A stretch of DNA of 64,000 bases from Porphyromonas canoris. GTDB taxonomy: Bacteria > Bacteroidota > Bacteroidia > Bacteroidales > Porphyromonadaceae. A program made the position numbers and the translations under genes. The stretch spans positions 351,603-415,602 of the forward strand of contig NZ_JQZV01000013.1 of assembly GCF_000769115.1 (NCBI RefSeq), in the 5' to 3' direction. Below, one piece after another: positions 45,342-55,241 of the stretch (its first letter is position 1; every line of letters starts with the position of its first letter). Below the pieces are notes generated by a model. That model saw nothing but the letters and a program-made list of their open reading frames with translations. It did not search any database and was not told the DNA's origin.

Positions 45342-48300
45342 TTGAACGATCGCATAGATAGCAGATACCATGATGCCGTCAGGGCATTGTTGGGAGAGTT
45401 ATCGGGCGATGTTTCAAGAGAGATCTCCGTTAAGGATTGGCTGTTGTGCCTGTCCGGGTTTTTGGAGATCGCCACTATCGACAGCGGTCTGACCTTTGAA
45501 GGGCATTACGCAAGGCTTGTATACCTTCGTCATGACCCGGTATTTAAGGGCTGTTTACAGCTTTGCAGACGCATCGTGAACAGGTATATCAATTTTTTGA
45601 AAAGAGATCCGTCCGAACTTGTTGAAGATACGGAGCGACGTGCATTAGCTGCTTTCATAGGGCACTATTGCGGAGAGACTGCTCTCGGAACGGGTTTTAT
45701 GGATAAGGAAGCGAACTCGCAGGAAGTACCTGGTGTACTTCCTTCGGGTTCGCTTCCCTCTTTTTTATATCTGGTAGTAGAAGAGATCGGAGAGACGAGT
45801 GTGAATGGCTGGGCGTATGGAGAGCATAAAGGAGTGTGGGAAGAGTATTATCTCACCTTTCTCTTCCGCCATATTTACCAGCATGGAGCTTATGACCGTT
45901 TGGGCGCACAGGTAGAAAGAGGCAGTGTGATACATCTTTACGACATTCGGGAAACGGCGGAGGGGTTGGTACCACTGTTTATAGTCGTAAGACCGGATAT
46001 TATTCTGGATGTAACTTCCATAGCCGAATGTTTCGTCTCACACGACTTCTCCGATCCTATGCTCTTCTTGCTTGCAAGGCTCAAACCGCAAAGCCACTCG
46101 TGGTATCTGCTTCGGGGAGCTGTGGCGAATAAGTTTCTCGATGATCTTGCGACCTCTTCGGAGAGTGTCTCATTCACTTCTTCTTTTCACGCTGCATTCT
46201 GTGCAAATGCGCTCGGATTTGCTTATGCCCGGCTTCCCGTAACATTTGGTGAAGAGGCACAAAGCCAATACGACAACATCCGTAAGAGCATCCGGCTTCT
46301 GCGGAAAGAGCAGTTTGAAAGCGTTGCTTTGGAAGCAGAGATTCATGCACCCCTTTTCGGAATGAGGGGACGTATAGATATGCTCTCAAGAGACGGCAGC
46401 AGGCTGCTGGAGTTAAAGAGCGGAAAGCCCGGAAGGGGAGGGCATCCCCAACCGCCTCATGCCATTCAGACCATCCTCTATAACCTCATGAGCGAAAAGG
46501 CATTCGACTTTCCTCCGGAGCAGAGACAGAGTTACCTTTTGTACGCCACTACGGGCGATCTGTTCCCGATACCGGCTACCCGAAAGAGTGCAATCCTTGC
46601 AATGGGACTTCGTAATAAGATGGTCGGCATCCTGCTTCTCGGTTCAAAAGATCAAACAGGCGGGCAAAAACTTTGGGAGATATTGGAGCAATACCTTCGT
46701 TTGAATACCGACTCCTCGGAAAATCCTCCCTATGTCCGGGACGAATGCAGAGGTTTGTTGCTTTCCATGGGAGGCAGTCGGGATCCGCTTTTACACGCCT
46801 ATCAGAGAGCTTATTTCGGTTTTTTGATGCGGGAAGAGATGGCTGCTTACACCAATCAACACAGCAATATGCTTCCCGACGGCACACACACGCCCCCTCA
46901 CTCGCTTCCGCAGTGGTGGAATGAAAGGGAAGGAGAAGCGTGGACTAACCTTATATTGATGAAGAACAGCTGTACGGATGCCGATCATCCTCTGCTTATC
47001 TTCTCGTGGGGCGGCGATAAAGGGACAATGCCGGAGGTTGTACCGGAAGCAGGAGAGCTTCTAAGGCTCTATCCCGTATCTTCCGGAGCGGAGGCTTATC
47101 CCTGTTTGCGTTGCAGTGTTGCCGATACTTCGCCGGAAGGATTGACGGTAAGACTGTTGTACGCTCAACCCGATGCCGAACTTCTGCAACTGCGAGAAGG
47201 AAACAGCTATCACTTGGAACGCATCGGAGGTCAAAATATCGGAGTGGCGCACCAGTACAGAGCAATAATGGCTTTGGGGCGCACCACCTCACGGCGCAGA
47301 GACCTTATCCTTACTCGTGCAGCAGGTTTGGGACGGAGCACGGAGCCGTCTGCCTGTAAAAACGACTTGGACAGAATCGTACAGAAAGCACTTCGGGCAG
47401 AAGAGTACTTCCTGCTTGTCGGACCTCCCGGTACGGGAAAGACCTCTCATGCACTGCGGACGATGGTCGAAAGATTGCTTGCCGAAGGTAAACGGATAGT
47501 GCTGACAGCCTATACCAACAGAGCGGTGGACGAAATCTGTTTTGCCTTAGAGGAGATACCGCAAGCGGCAGGATACATCAAGGTGGGTAGGGAAAGCATC
47601 ACGCCTCAATCCGTAAAACCGCATCTTCTTTCCGAGCGTACGGCTCACTGCCGATCCCGAAAAGAGATTCTCGATATTACGGAAAGTTGCCCCGTTTTTG
47701 TGGGCACGACGCTCTCTCTTCTGGGACACGCTCTGCTGTGGAGCAGGAAACCGTTCGATGTGCTTATCGTCGATGAAGCTGCCCAACTATTGGAACCTCA
47801 ACTTTTGGGTCTGCTTACCGCCACTGTCGATGAGGATGGAGAGAGAAGAGAAGCGTTCAAAAAGTTCATTCTCATCGGGGATCACAAGCAGCTCCCTGCG
47901 GTAGTGGCGCAGGACAATGAAGGGCTTACAAGCATAGATCCACTACTGAAAGAGCACCGGATGGAGCAGCTCTCTCATTCGCTTTTTCAGAGACTTCTGG
48001 AGCATGCCAAGCGCAACAACCATACCCATCTGTACGATGCCTTGACCCTTCAAGGGAGGATGCACCCGAAGATAGAGGCTTATCCCTCATCCGCTTTTTA
48101 CGACTCTCTGCTGAAACCATTGGGGTTGCCACACCAGCGAGAAGCACTGCTGCCGTTTGCTCTGTCGGAAGAGGAGGAGAGCCTCACCGCCATACTGAAA
48201 AGGGAGAGAGTACTCTATCTCGACACTCCGAGAGAACAGCACTCGGAACATAAGGAGAACCGGGCAGAGGCGGAGCAGGTCAAAAATCTGGTACAGACGC

Positions 48301-48794
48301 TTCTTGTCATGGCTCACACGGCAGGTAGGCGCATTGTCCCTACTCATCCCAAAGAGGCTACCGATCGGCTTTTGAGCCTTGGCATCATCACGCCATACCG
48401 CCGTCAGATCCTGACCATCAGACAGACGCTTCGTTCGCTTTCGGATGATGCGTTGCTGGTTTCGATGGTAGGTAAAGACTCTTTGCAGTATCTGCTCGAT
48501 CATCTTGTGATAGATACGGTGGAGCGTTTTCAAGGCTCGCAAAGAGACATCATTCTATACTCTGTCTGCACCAATCAACCGTTTCAGATCTCTTTCCTTT
48601 CCGCCTCTTCGTTTCGGGATGAAGCCGGAAAAGAGATAGACCGCAAGCTCAATGTGGCACTCACAAGAGCCAGACATCAGATGATTTTGCTGGGAAACAG
48701 AGAGATACTGTCGCTTAGCAGAGGTTACAGCGGATATATCGAAAGAGCGGCGGAGGTACCCCTCGAAGCACTCTCAAAACAGGTGAAAAAGTAG
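45342..48794 (+). CDS. Dna2-like nuclease-helicase (PD-(D/E)XK plus SF1B helicase)
   Basis: A 1150-residue DNA repair/replication enzyme, cytosolic. The middle part has a PD-(D/E)XK nuclease signature: GMRGRIDMLSRDGSRLLELKSGK (about residues 340-363; Asp346 and the ELK). The helicase core starts with Walker A GPPGTGKTS (about 694), then DVLIVDEAAQLLEPQLLGL (about 808), ILIGDHKQLPAVV, LSLGIITPYRRQ and NVALTRARHQMILLG. There is no ATG near the beginning, so TTG at 45342, 13 bp after the fumarase stop, is taken as the start. Codons about 122-139 consist of a 51-bp palindrome with a T-run behind it, an unusual insert. Such proteins are common in Bacteroidetes and poorly studied. Confidence 0.88.
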   Translation: MNDRIDSRYHDAVRALLGELSGDVSREISVKDWLLCLSGFLEIATIDSGLTFEGHYARLVYLRHDPVFKGCLQLCRRIVNRYINFLKRDPSELVEDTERRALAAFIGHYCGETALGTGFMDKEANSQEVPGVLPSGSLPSFLYLVVEEIGETSVNGWAYGEHKGVWEEYYLTFLFRHIYQHGAYDRLGAQVERGSVIHLYDIRETAEGLVPLFIVVRPDIILDVTSIAECFVSHDFSDPMLFLLARLKPQSHSWYLLRGAVANKFLDDLATSSESVSFTSSFHAAFCANALGFAYARLPVTFGEEAQSQYDNIRKSIRLLRKEQFESVALEAEIHAPLFGMRGRIDMLSRDGSRLLELKSGKPGRGGHPQPPHAIQTILYNLMSEKAFDFPPEQRQSYLLYATTGDLFPIPATRKSAILAMGLRNKMVGILLLGSKDQTGGQKLWEILEQYLRLNTDSSENPPYVRDECRGLLLSMGGSRDPLLHAYQRAYFGFLMREEMAAYTNQHSNMLPDGTHTPPHSLPQWWNEREGEAWTNLILMKNSCTDADHPLLIFSWGGDKGTMPEVVPEAGELLRLYPVSSGAEAYPCLRCSVADTSPEGLTVRLLYAQPDAELLQLREGNSYHLERIGGQNIGVAHQYRAIMALGRTTSRRRDLILTRAAGLGRSTEPSACKNDLDRIVQKALRAEEYFLLVGPPGTGKTSHALRTMVERLLAEGKRIVLTAYTNRAVDEICFALEEIPQAAGYIKVGRESITPQSVKPHLLSERTAHCRSRKEILDITESCPVFVGTTLSLLGHALLWSRKPFDVLIVDEAAQLLEPQLLGLLTATVDEDGERREAFKKFILIGDHKQLPAVVAQDNEGLTSIDPLLKEHRMEQLSHSLFQRLLEHAKRNNHTHLYDALTLQGRMHPKIEAYPSSAFYDSLLKPLGLPHQREALLPFALSEEEESLTAILKRERVLYLDTPREQHSEHKENRAEAEQVKNLVQTLLVMAHTAGRRIVPTHPKEATDRLLSLGIITPYRRQILTIRQTLRSLSDDALLVSMVGKDSLQYLLDHLVIDTVERFQGSQRDIILYSVCTNQPFQISFLSASSFRDEAGKEIDRKLNVALTRARHQMILLGNREILSLSRGYSGYIERAAEVPLEALSKQVKK
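45707..45767 (+). repeat. Two-tier palindrome with T-run inside the nuclease-helicase ORF
   Basis: GGAAGCGAAC (45707) pairs with GTTCGCTTCC (45748), and inside it GGAAGTAC (45722) pairs exactly with GTACTTCC (45735) around a 5-nt loop. The two stems are separated by symmetric 5-nt interior loops. CTCTTTTTTAT follows. It looks like an intrinsic terminator yet keeps the reading frame open. Confidence 0.85.
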
Positions 48795-48802
48795 CTCTTT
48801 TC

Positions 48803-49350
48803 GGGAGCTTTTATATAAAAACGGTCGGACGATCTGCCGCCGAAATCGCTCTCTTTTTTCTTCCGATTTTGTCCGGATAATTTTCTCTATTCTTCTAATC
48901 GGCTCTATAATAGTCATATATGAGAAATCGCGAATTTGGAAAAAATTTTTTCTCAGTCCGTTTCATGGGGCTTTTTCGCGTTAATAGGTGTGAATTTTAA
49001 CGCCAACATCTGTAAACATTTTCTAATAGAGAAATCTGCTTTTTTAGGGATATTTTAAGGCGAAAATACTTAATTGGCTGATATTAAGTATTTTAGTGTT
49101 TTTGGCTAAACACTTTAATCGAATCCGGTAAACGTATTAAATGAAATCGGTAAACGTGTTCATTGAAAAATTAAACACGTTAAGCCGAAACAATATGCTC
49201 GTTTAGCGTTTTGGGTGAACAGGTATCGGAATTTGTGTTAATAAAATGACCTGAATTTAACAATTCGGTCGTGCTCTCAGAACGACACCTTTGATCCAAA
49301 TAGAGAGAGGGAAAAACGGAAGGTATCCATCGGTATGGAATATATAAAAA
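48803..49350 (-). repeat. Interspersed repeat, copy E (full length, 548 bp)
   Basis: Reverse orientation: on the plus strand it starts GGGAGCTTTTATATAAAAAC and ends GGAATATATAAAAA. The right-half block (AAATTCACACC, GCCCCATGAAA) is well kept. Two of the four ACGT-centred sites have decayed. It lies between the nuclease-helicase and the fucosidase genes. Confidence 0.9.
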
Positions 49351-49436
49351 TGCCTCTCTGTCAGGAAGCTATTATTTCTTCTTTTTTGCCGGTTCCCATT
49401 AGGGGTCTGCTTCCCGGCTATCCGGAAAAATATTAG

Positions 49437-49444
49437 TATCTTTA
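49437..49444 (+). promoter_or_regulatory. Possible -7 box (TATCTTTA) of the fucosidase gene
   Basis: One mismatch from TAnnTTTG, 24 bp before the ATG. No clear -33 element was seen. Confidence 0.4.
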
Positions 49445-49467
49445 CCCATTATTTATAGATAATTGAG

Positions 49468-51900
49468 ATGACGGTTATTACAAGACTATCCGGAAAAATA
49501 TTGCTGTGTCTGCTCTTCTCGTTTGGAGTGATAAGCGGGGTGGATGCAGCTTCTAAGAACTACTACTATTTCACTTCACCTGCAAAAGTATGGGAGGAAC
49601 AGCTGCCACTGGGTAACGGACGGATCGGACTCATGACCGATTCTCGCCTCAGCCATGAGACTATCACGCTGAACGAGATTTCGATGTGGTCCGGCTCTAA
49701 AGAGAATACGGATAACCCCAAAGCGTTGGAGTCGTTGGAAGAGATTCGTCGTCTGCTCTTTGCAGGGGAGAATAAGAAAGCCGAAGAACTCGTTTATCGC
49801 ACCTTTGTTTGCGGAGGAAAGGGGAGCAATTACGGGAGAGGAGATATTGCCCCATACGGATCTTATCAGCTCTTTGGACGTCTGCATCTGAGCCACTACG
49901 GGATAGAACCCCAAGTGACAGACTACAAGAGAGCACTGGACATAGACAACGCACTGGCTGAAACCACCTTCTCCTCCGGAGGAGTGCAGTACAGCAGAAA
50001 ATACTATACCTCTTTTGCAGACGATGTTGCAGTCATCGAACTGACGGCATCGGAGTCGGGCAAGCTCTCTTTCGACCTCGCCTGGAGCCGTCCACAGCAT
50101 GCTCATTTCCGTCTTACCAAGAGTGGTGCCGTGATAGAAGGGGTACTCCCGGATGGTACAGGCGGCTATGGTAACAGATTTTTTGGAGAAGCACGTGTCG
50201 TTTTGCCCGAAGGCGGATCCATCTTCCCCAACAACGGCTCTTTGGAAGTACGTCAAGCCACTTCCGTACTCATCCTCATTGCAATGAACACCTCTTATGG
50301 TGGAGTGAACGAAAAGGAGAGGGTCACCAAGAGACTGGATGAAGTGGCAGCAAAAGCCTCGCTCGACTTTCTCAGAGAAGCGCATACGAAAGCATTCGGA
50401 GAGAAGTTCGGACAGACGGCAGACCTGTCTCTCGGAGAGCATCCCAACGAACAACTTCCGATGCCGGAGAGATTAAGACTGTTCCATGAAAACCATGAAG
50501 ACCTTCCACTGGTTGCGTTGTATCAGAAGTTCGGACTCTATCTTTTGGTCTCTTCGACACGTGAAGGCGGTTTGCCGCCCAACTTACAAGGACTTTGGGC
50601 AAGCACCATAGCAACGCCTTGGAACGGAGACTACCATTTGAATATTAACCTGCAGATGAACTACTGGCCGGCAGAAACAGGCAATCTTTCTCCGCTTCAC
50701 CGGACTCTTTCGGACTGGACACTGGATCAGGTAGAGAGTGGAAAGCGGACTGCAAAAGTGTTCTACGGAGCAAAGGGATGGGTTACTCACATTCTTGGCA
50801 ACGTATGGCAGTTTACCGCACCGGGAGAACACCCTTCATGGGGTGCCACAAACACATCTGCGGCATGGCTCTGCCAACACTTGTTCAGACATTACAGATA
50901 CAACCTCGATAAGGCTTATCTGAGAGAGGTATTCCCTGCAATGCTCGAAGCATCGCGCTTCTTTGTGGATATGTTGGTGAAAGATCCTCGCAACGGCTAC
51001 CTTGTAACAGCCCCCACAACCTCTCCGGAAAATTCATACTACACACCGAAAGGGGAGGTCGTACACATATCTGCCGGATCCACAATGGACAACCAAATCA
51101 TACGCGAGCTGTTCGGGAATACCATAGAGGCGGCTCGGATACTCGGTATCAAAGATCCGCTGCTGAAAACAATGGCTCAGAAGAGAGACAGCTTGATGCC
51201 TACGACAATAGGTGAAGACGGCAGAATACTCGAATGGCTTGAGCCATACAGAGAGGCAGAGCCGCATCACCGCCACGTCTCACACCTTTACGGACTCTAT
51301 CCGGGCAGTGAAATCAGCTTGGAACACACACCGGATCTGGCGGCAGCCGCAAAGAAAAGCCTTGATGCACGTGGTGATGTGAGCACGAGTTGGTCTATGG
51401 CGTGGAAGATAAACTTCTGGGCAAGACTGCACGAGGGAGATAGGGCATTCAAGCTCATTACCGAACTTCTTCGCCCTTGCAGTGTGCAGGGTATGGACTA
51501 TAAGGGGTACAGAAGCGGAACACTGCCTAATCTTTTCAGTGCGCATCCGCCTTTCCAGATAGACGGAAACTTCGGAGGTGCTGCCGGTATCATGGAGATG
51601 CTGTTGCAGAGCGAGTCCGGTGTGATAGAGGTAATACCTGCACTCCCTTCTTCTTGGCGTAAGAGCGGAAGCTTCCGCAACATTAAAGTAGTGGGAGATG
51701 CTCTTATCTCTGCCGAGTGGAAGGATGCCAAGATCGTTGCTTTTACACTGACGGCTTCTGCTCCTTATACTCATAAGCTGAAAGCGGACAAGGGATTGGA
51801 GACACTCCGACTGCAAGTGAAAGGAAAAGGTTCGGCTAAACGCCAAGGCGGTTACTGGATACTGAACCTCAAACCGGGCGATACGGTCTCTGCCCGTTAA
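49468..51900 (+). CDS. Glycoside hydrolase family 95, alpha-L-fucosidase type
   Basis: A secreted or periplasmic glycosidase expected to remove alpha-1,2-linked fucose from host or milk/mucin-type glycans. It has 810 residues, as usual for GH95. A signal peptide (KILLCLLFSFGVISGVDAA) is followed by the GH95 start PAKVWEEQLPLGNGRIGLM. The catalytic (alpha/alpha)6 region has NLQGLWASTIATPWNGDYHLNINLQMNYWPAE, TSPENSYY with the putative acid Glu, and FQIDGNFGGAAGIMEML with the conserved Asp. A C-terminal beta domain follows. No SusC/SusD genes are nearby, so it is not in a typical polysaccharide locus. trmB follows 14 bp downstream. Confidence 0.93.
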   Translation: MTVITRLSGKILLCLLFSFGVISGVDAASKNYYYFTSPAKVWEEQLPLGNGRIGLMTDSRLSHETITLNEISMWSGSKENTDNPKALESLEEIRRLLFAGENKKAEELVYRTFVCGGKGSNYGRGDIAPYGSYQLFGRLHLSHYGIEPQVTDYKRALDIDNALAETTFSSGGVQYSRKYYTSFADDVAVIELTASESGKLSFDLAWSRPQHAHFRLTKSGAVIEGVLPDGTGGYGNRFFGEARVVLPEGGSIFPNNGSLEVRQATSVLILIAMNTSYGGVNEKERVTKRLDEVAAKASLDFLREAHTKAFGEKFGQTADLSLGEHPNEQLPMPERLRLFHENHEDLPLVALYQKFGLYLLVSSTREGGLPPNLQGLWASTIATPWNGDYHLNINLQMNYWPAETGNLSPLHRTLSDWTLDQVESGKRTAKVFYGAKGWVTHILGNVWQFTAPGEHPSWGATNTSAAWLCQHLFRHYRYNLDKAYLREVFPAMLEASRFFVDMLVKDPRNGYLVTAPTTSPENSYYTPKGEVVHISAGSTMDNQIIRELFGNTIEAARILGIKDPLLKTMAQKRDSLMPTTIGEDGRILEWLEPYREAEPHHRHVSHLYGLYPGSEISLEHTPDLAAAAKKSLDARGDVSTSWSMAWKINFWARLHEGDRAFKLITELLRPCSVQGMDYKGYRSGTLPNLFSAHPPFQIDGNFGGAAGIMEMLLQSESGVIEVIPALPSSWRKSGSFRNIKVVGDALISAEWKDAKIVAFTLTASAPYTHKLKADKGLETLRLQVKGKGSAKRQGGYWILNLKPGDTVSAR

Positions 51901-51914
51901 AGATATAGAAGAGA

Positions 51915-52688
51915 ATGGGAAAGAATAAGCTTGCCAAGTTTGCCGATATGGCTGCTCTGCCCAATGTGTACGAATATCCTTTCGGAGTGCTTCGTACCGG
52001 GGTGCAGTTCCCTTTCCGTGGAGAGTGGAGAGCCAAAGTGTTTGAGAATGATGCTCCCATTGTTTTGGAATTGGGCTGTGGCAGAGGCGAATATACTGTG
52101 GAAATGGGACGGATGTTTCCGGATAAGAACTTTATCGGAGTGGATATCAAGGGAAATCGTATGTGGACGGGAGCAACCACAGCCCATAGAGAGGAGCTTT
52201 CCAATGTGGCTTTCCTCCGGACAGAGATAGAGTTTATCGAGACATTTTTTGCTCCCGGAGAGGTGGATGAGATATGGATCACGTTCCCTGATCCGCAGAT
52301 GAAAAAGGTGCGGAAAAGACTTACCTCTGTCCGGTTTATGCAGATGTACAAGAGAATCCTTGCTTCCAACGGAGTGGTACACCTGAAGACGGACAGCCCG
52401 TTTCTCTATACATTCACATCCGCAATGGCTCGGCACAACGGCTTGGAAGTGATCCGTTCCATAGAAGACATAGACAAAGAGGTGGACGAAGAAGATCCGT
52501 TGAGAAAGATTCGTACCTACTACGAAAGCCAATGGAGAGAACGAGGATTGACGATAAAGTATATCGTACTCTCTCCGGCACTGCTCACCGATCACTCCGA
52601 AGACCCTGACATAGAAATAGAGCCGGATAGTTACCGTAGCTTTAACCGGGAAAGAAGAGGCTCTCTTAACTTAAAATCGAATATATGA
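51915..52688 (+). CDS. trmB: tRNA (guanine-N7)-methyltransferase
   Basis: It methylates G46 of tRNAs with SAM. It has 257 residues. The SAM loop is [15 protein letters not shown] (about 51-65). The substrate site has [15 protein letters not shown] and [19 protein letters not shown] (TrmB FPDPWxKxRH-like), and [13 protein letters not shown]. An N-terminal extension of about 45 residues precedes the domain, common in Bacteroidetes. It overlaps mrp by 4 bp (ATGA). Confidence 0.94.
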   Translation: MGKNKLAKFADMAALPNVYEYPFGVLRTGVQFPFRGEWRAKVFENDAPIVLELGCGRGEYTVEMGRMFPDKNFIGVDIKGNRMWTGATTAHREELSNVAFLRTEIEFIETFFAPGEVDEIWITFPDPQMKKVRKRLTSVRFMQMYKRILASNGVVHLKTDSPFLYTFTSAMARHNGLEVIRSIEDIDKEVDEEDPLRKIRTYYESQWRERGLTIKYIVLSPALLTDHSEDPDIEIEPDSYRSFNRERRGSLNLKSNI

Positions 52689-53803
52689 CACTTAAATTAT
52701 ACCCCAATCTAATATTGGATGCCTTGCGGAATGTCCGCTATCCGGGCAAGAGCGAAGATATTGTCAGCGCAGGAATGGTACAGGCTGACAGCATACACAT
52801 AGCTGGCAATAAGGTTTCGTTTGAAATACATTTCCCGAAAGAGAATGACCCTTTTGCAAAGTCTCTTGTTCGGGCAGCAGAAACAGCCGTCAATACTTAT
52901 ATCTCTCCGGATGTAGAGGTAAAAGGAAATGTAACAGCCGTTTTCCCTAAAGTGGTGAAAGAGGAGAAACCTCAACTTCTTCCCGGTGTGAAGAATATCG
53001 TTGCCATATCTTCCGGTAAGGGAGGAGTGGGGAAAAGTACGGTTACAGCCAATCTGGCTGTTGCCCTTGCCGCTTCGGGCTATAAGGTGGGCGTGTTGGA
53101 TGCAGATATATTCGGTCCAAGCATGCCTAAGATGTTTTGCTGCGAAGAGGCAAGACCCTGCTTGGAGAATATCAATGGTAAGGATCTTATCATCCCCGAA
53201 GAGAGTCATGGCGTCAAACTGCTCTCGATAGGATTTTTTGTTAATAAAGATGCTCCGGTACTTTGGCGCGGAAGCATGGCATGTAATGCCCTGAATCAAC
53301 TTATAACAGAAGCGCATTGGGGAGAGTTGGATTACTTTCTCATCGACCTTCCTCCCGGTACCAGCGATATTCATTTGACACTTATACAGACTCTCGGCAT
53401 CACGGGCGCAATAGTGGTTACCACGCCTCAGGATGTGGCTCTTGCGGATGCACGAAAAGGGGTGAATATGTTTTTGGATGAAAAAGTCAATGTTCCGCTC
53501 TTGGGTTTGGTAGAGAACATGGCATGGTTTACACCCGAAGAGCTGCCGGAGAATAAGTATTACATCTTCGGTAAAGAGGGAGGTAAACGCTTGGCAGAAG
53601 AGGTCGGAACCCATCTTCTTGGACAGATACCTCTCGTTCAAAGCATTCGTGAGGGGGGGGACAGCGGTGTACCCATCGCTGCCAATCCCGATAGCATTGT
53701 CGGACAGGCGTTCCGCGAATTGGCTGCCAAGGTAATCAAGAGCGTAGAGGAACGTAACACGACTCTCCCTCCAACGAAGAAAGTTGAAGTGACGCGCAAG
53801 TAA
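52685..53803 (+). CDS. mrp: Mrp/ApbC-type P-loop Fe-S cluster carrier
   Basis: A cytosolic ATPase that carries and delivers Fe-S clusters. It has 372 residues. The N-terminal MIP18/DUF59 domain (1-90) precedes the deviant Walker [22 protein letters not shown] (about 108-128), then [15 protein letters not shown] and [20 protein letters not shown]. The usual CPxC pair after VENM is absent: here the text is [21 protein letters not shown], as in other Bacteroidetes Mrp. Another Cys pair may serve (CCEEARPC, about 154-161). It is coupled to trmB and followed by nhaA. Confidence 0.92.
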   Translation: MTLKLYPNLILDALRNVRYPGKSEDIVSAGMVQADSIHIAGNKVSFEIHFPKENDPFAKSLVRAAETAVNTYISPDVEVKGNVTAVFPKVVKEEKPQLLPGVKNIVAISSGKGGVGKSTVTANLAVALAASGYKVGVLDADIFGPSMPKMFCCEEARPCLENINGKDLIIPEESHGVKLLSIGFFVNKDAPVLWRGSMACNALNQLITEAHWGELDYFLIDLPPGTSDIHLTLIQTLGITGAIVVTTPQDVALADARKGVNMFLDEKVNVPLLGLVENMAWFTPEELPENKYYIFGKEGGKRLAEEVGTHLLGQIPLVQSIREGGDSGVPIAANPDSIVGQAFRELAAKVIKSVEERNTTLPPTKKVEVTRK

Positions 53804-53829
53804 TAACACAAACACAAATACTTATCGCA

Positions 53830-55176
53830 ATGCAACAAGAACAAGCACAATTCCGGATAAGTAAGGTGGTGCAGAGTATCAATCCCTCCTTGCTTCTCTT
53901 TTTGGCGGCTTTGGCTGCTATCATTTTTGCCAACTCTCCCTGGCAAGCACAGTATTTCAACTTTCTCAATAATCCGATCAAAGTAAATATCGGAGATTAC
54001 GGACTCTTTGAACATCACGGGAGACCGATGACGCTGCAAGAGTTCGTGAACGATGCTCTTATGGCTATATTCTTCTTCGTAATAGGCCTGGAGATTAAGA
54101 TGGAGCTTCTTATAGGACAGCTCTCAAGCGTTAGAAAAGCGATGCTTCCGGTGGTTGCGGCCATAGGAGGAATGATAATACCGGTACTTGTTTTCTACGC
54201 ATTTGTTCACGATGGAGGTATGGCAATGAGAGGTGCAGCCATACCTATGGCAACGGATATAGCTTTTGCTTTGGCTGTTTTAGCGGCAGTCGGCAAGCAT
54301 GTCCCTCCTTGTCTGAAAGTCTTTTTGATGTCTTTGGCTGTTGTGGATGATATTGGCGGTATCATCATTATCGCTCTTTTTTACAGCGGACAGATACATC
54401 TAACCTCTCTGTTGATAGGGCTTGGTCTCTTGGTGGTAACTTACATCTTGGGACGTAAAGGGATGGACAAGGCGTACATCTACTATTTCATCGGTTTTAT
54501 TGTCTGGACATTCTTCCTGCACAGCGGTATTCACACCACCATTTCCGGAGTATTGTTGGCGCTTACCATACCTTCTAAGTGTACAGTTCGCCTGCCTCAA
54601 CTCAAGGAGAGTCTATCGGACTTTATCGGAGATTTCAATGGTAAGTACGAGATTGAAGCAGATAAAGCACAGAAACTTTCTCACCGTCAGCTGGTTCGTT
54701 TGCGTCTTTTGGAAAAAAAAGTGGAGCGTTCTATCTCTCCGCTTCAGTTCATTGAGCACGATTTAAGTCCGGTGGTAAGCTATATTATTTTACCTTTATT
54801 TGCTTTTGTCAATGCCGGTGTAACATTTGGAGGAGTTACGATGTCGGATCTTTTGGGACTGCCTATTGCAATATTCTGCGGGCTTTTTATCGGAAAGATG
54901 TTGGGTATCTCTCTCTTTACTTATATACCGAACAAGATTGGGATATTGAAATATCCTGAGGGAATGACGACACGAAATCTTATCGCTATATCTATTTTTG
55001 GAGGCATCGGCTTTACGGTTTCGCTCTTTATAGCCTCTCTTTCTTACTCTCCCGAAACAGCAGAAGGTGTAAATCTTCTAAACCAAGCAAAGATCGGAGT
55101 ATTTTCCGGTACCATAGTTTCCGCTCTTGTCGGATTTTTTGCCTTAAACTTTGCTACGAGGCATCTGAAGAAATAA
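53830..55176 (+). CDS. nhaA: Na+/H+ antiporter NhaA
   Basis: An inner-membrane electrogenic antiporter that exports Na+ for pH and salt balance. It has 448 residues, longer than E. coli NhaA (388) because of a loop around residues 255-300. The family motifs are clear: NDALMAIFFFVIGLEIKMEL, ATDIAFALAVLAAVG, and LAVVDDIGGIIIIALFYS with the two essential Asp residues, plus FGGIGFTVSLFIASL. It ends at a bidirectional terminator shared with the convergent gene. Confidence 0.96.
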   Translation: MQQEQAQFRISKVVQSINPSLLLFLAALAAIIFANSPWQAQYFNFLNNPIKVNIGDYGLFEHHGRPMTLQEFVNDALMAIFFFVIGLEIKMELLIGQLSSVRKAMLPVVAAIGGMIIPVLVFYAFVHDGGMAMRGAAIPMATDIAFALAVLAAVGKHVPPCLKVFLMSLAVVDDIGGIIIIALFYSGQIHLTSLLIGLGLLVVTYILGRKGMDKAYIYYFIGFIVWTFFLHSGIHTTISGVLLALTIPSKCTVRLPQLKESLSDFIGDFNGKYEIEADKAQKLSHRQLVRLRLLEKKVERSISPLQFIEHDLSPVVSYIILPLFAFVNAGVTFGGVTMSDLLGLPIAIFCGLFIGKMLGISLFTYIPNKIGILKYPEGMTTRNLIAISIFGGIGFTVSLFIASLSYSPETAEGVNLLNQAKIGVFSGTIVSALVGFFALNFATRHLKK

Positions 55177-55178
55177 AG

Positions 55179-55217
55179 AAAATCCCCGATTTGAATCCAA
55201 ATCGGGGATTTTTTATT
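55179..55217 (+). terminator. Bidirectional terminator between nhaA and the deacetylase gene
   Basis: AAAATCCCCGATTTG, loop AATC, and its complement form a 15-bp stem. A T-run follows on the plus strand (TTTTTTAT) and on the minus strand (TTTTCTTT), fitting convergent genes. Confidence 0.93.
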
Positions 55218-55241
55218 TATGGCAATGTGTTGCAGCGTATT

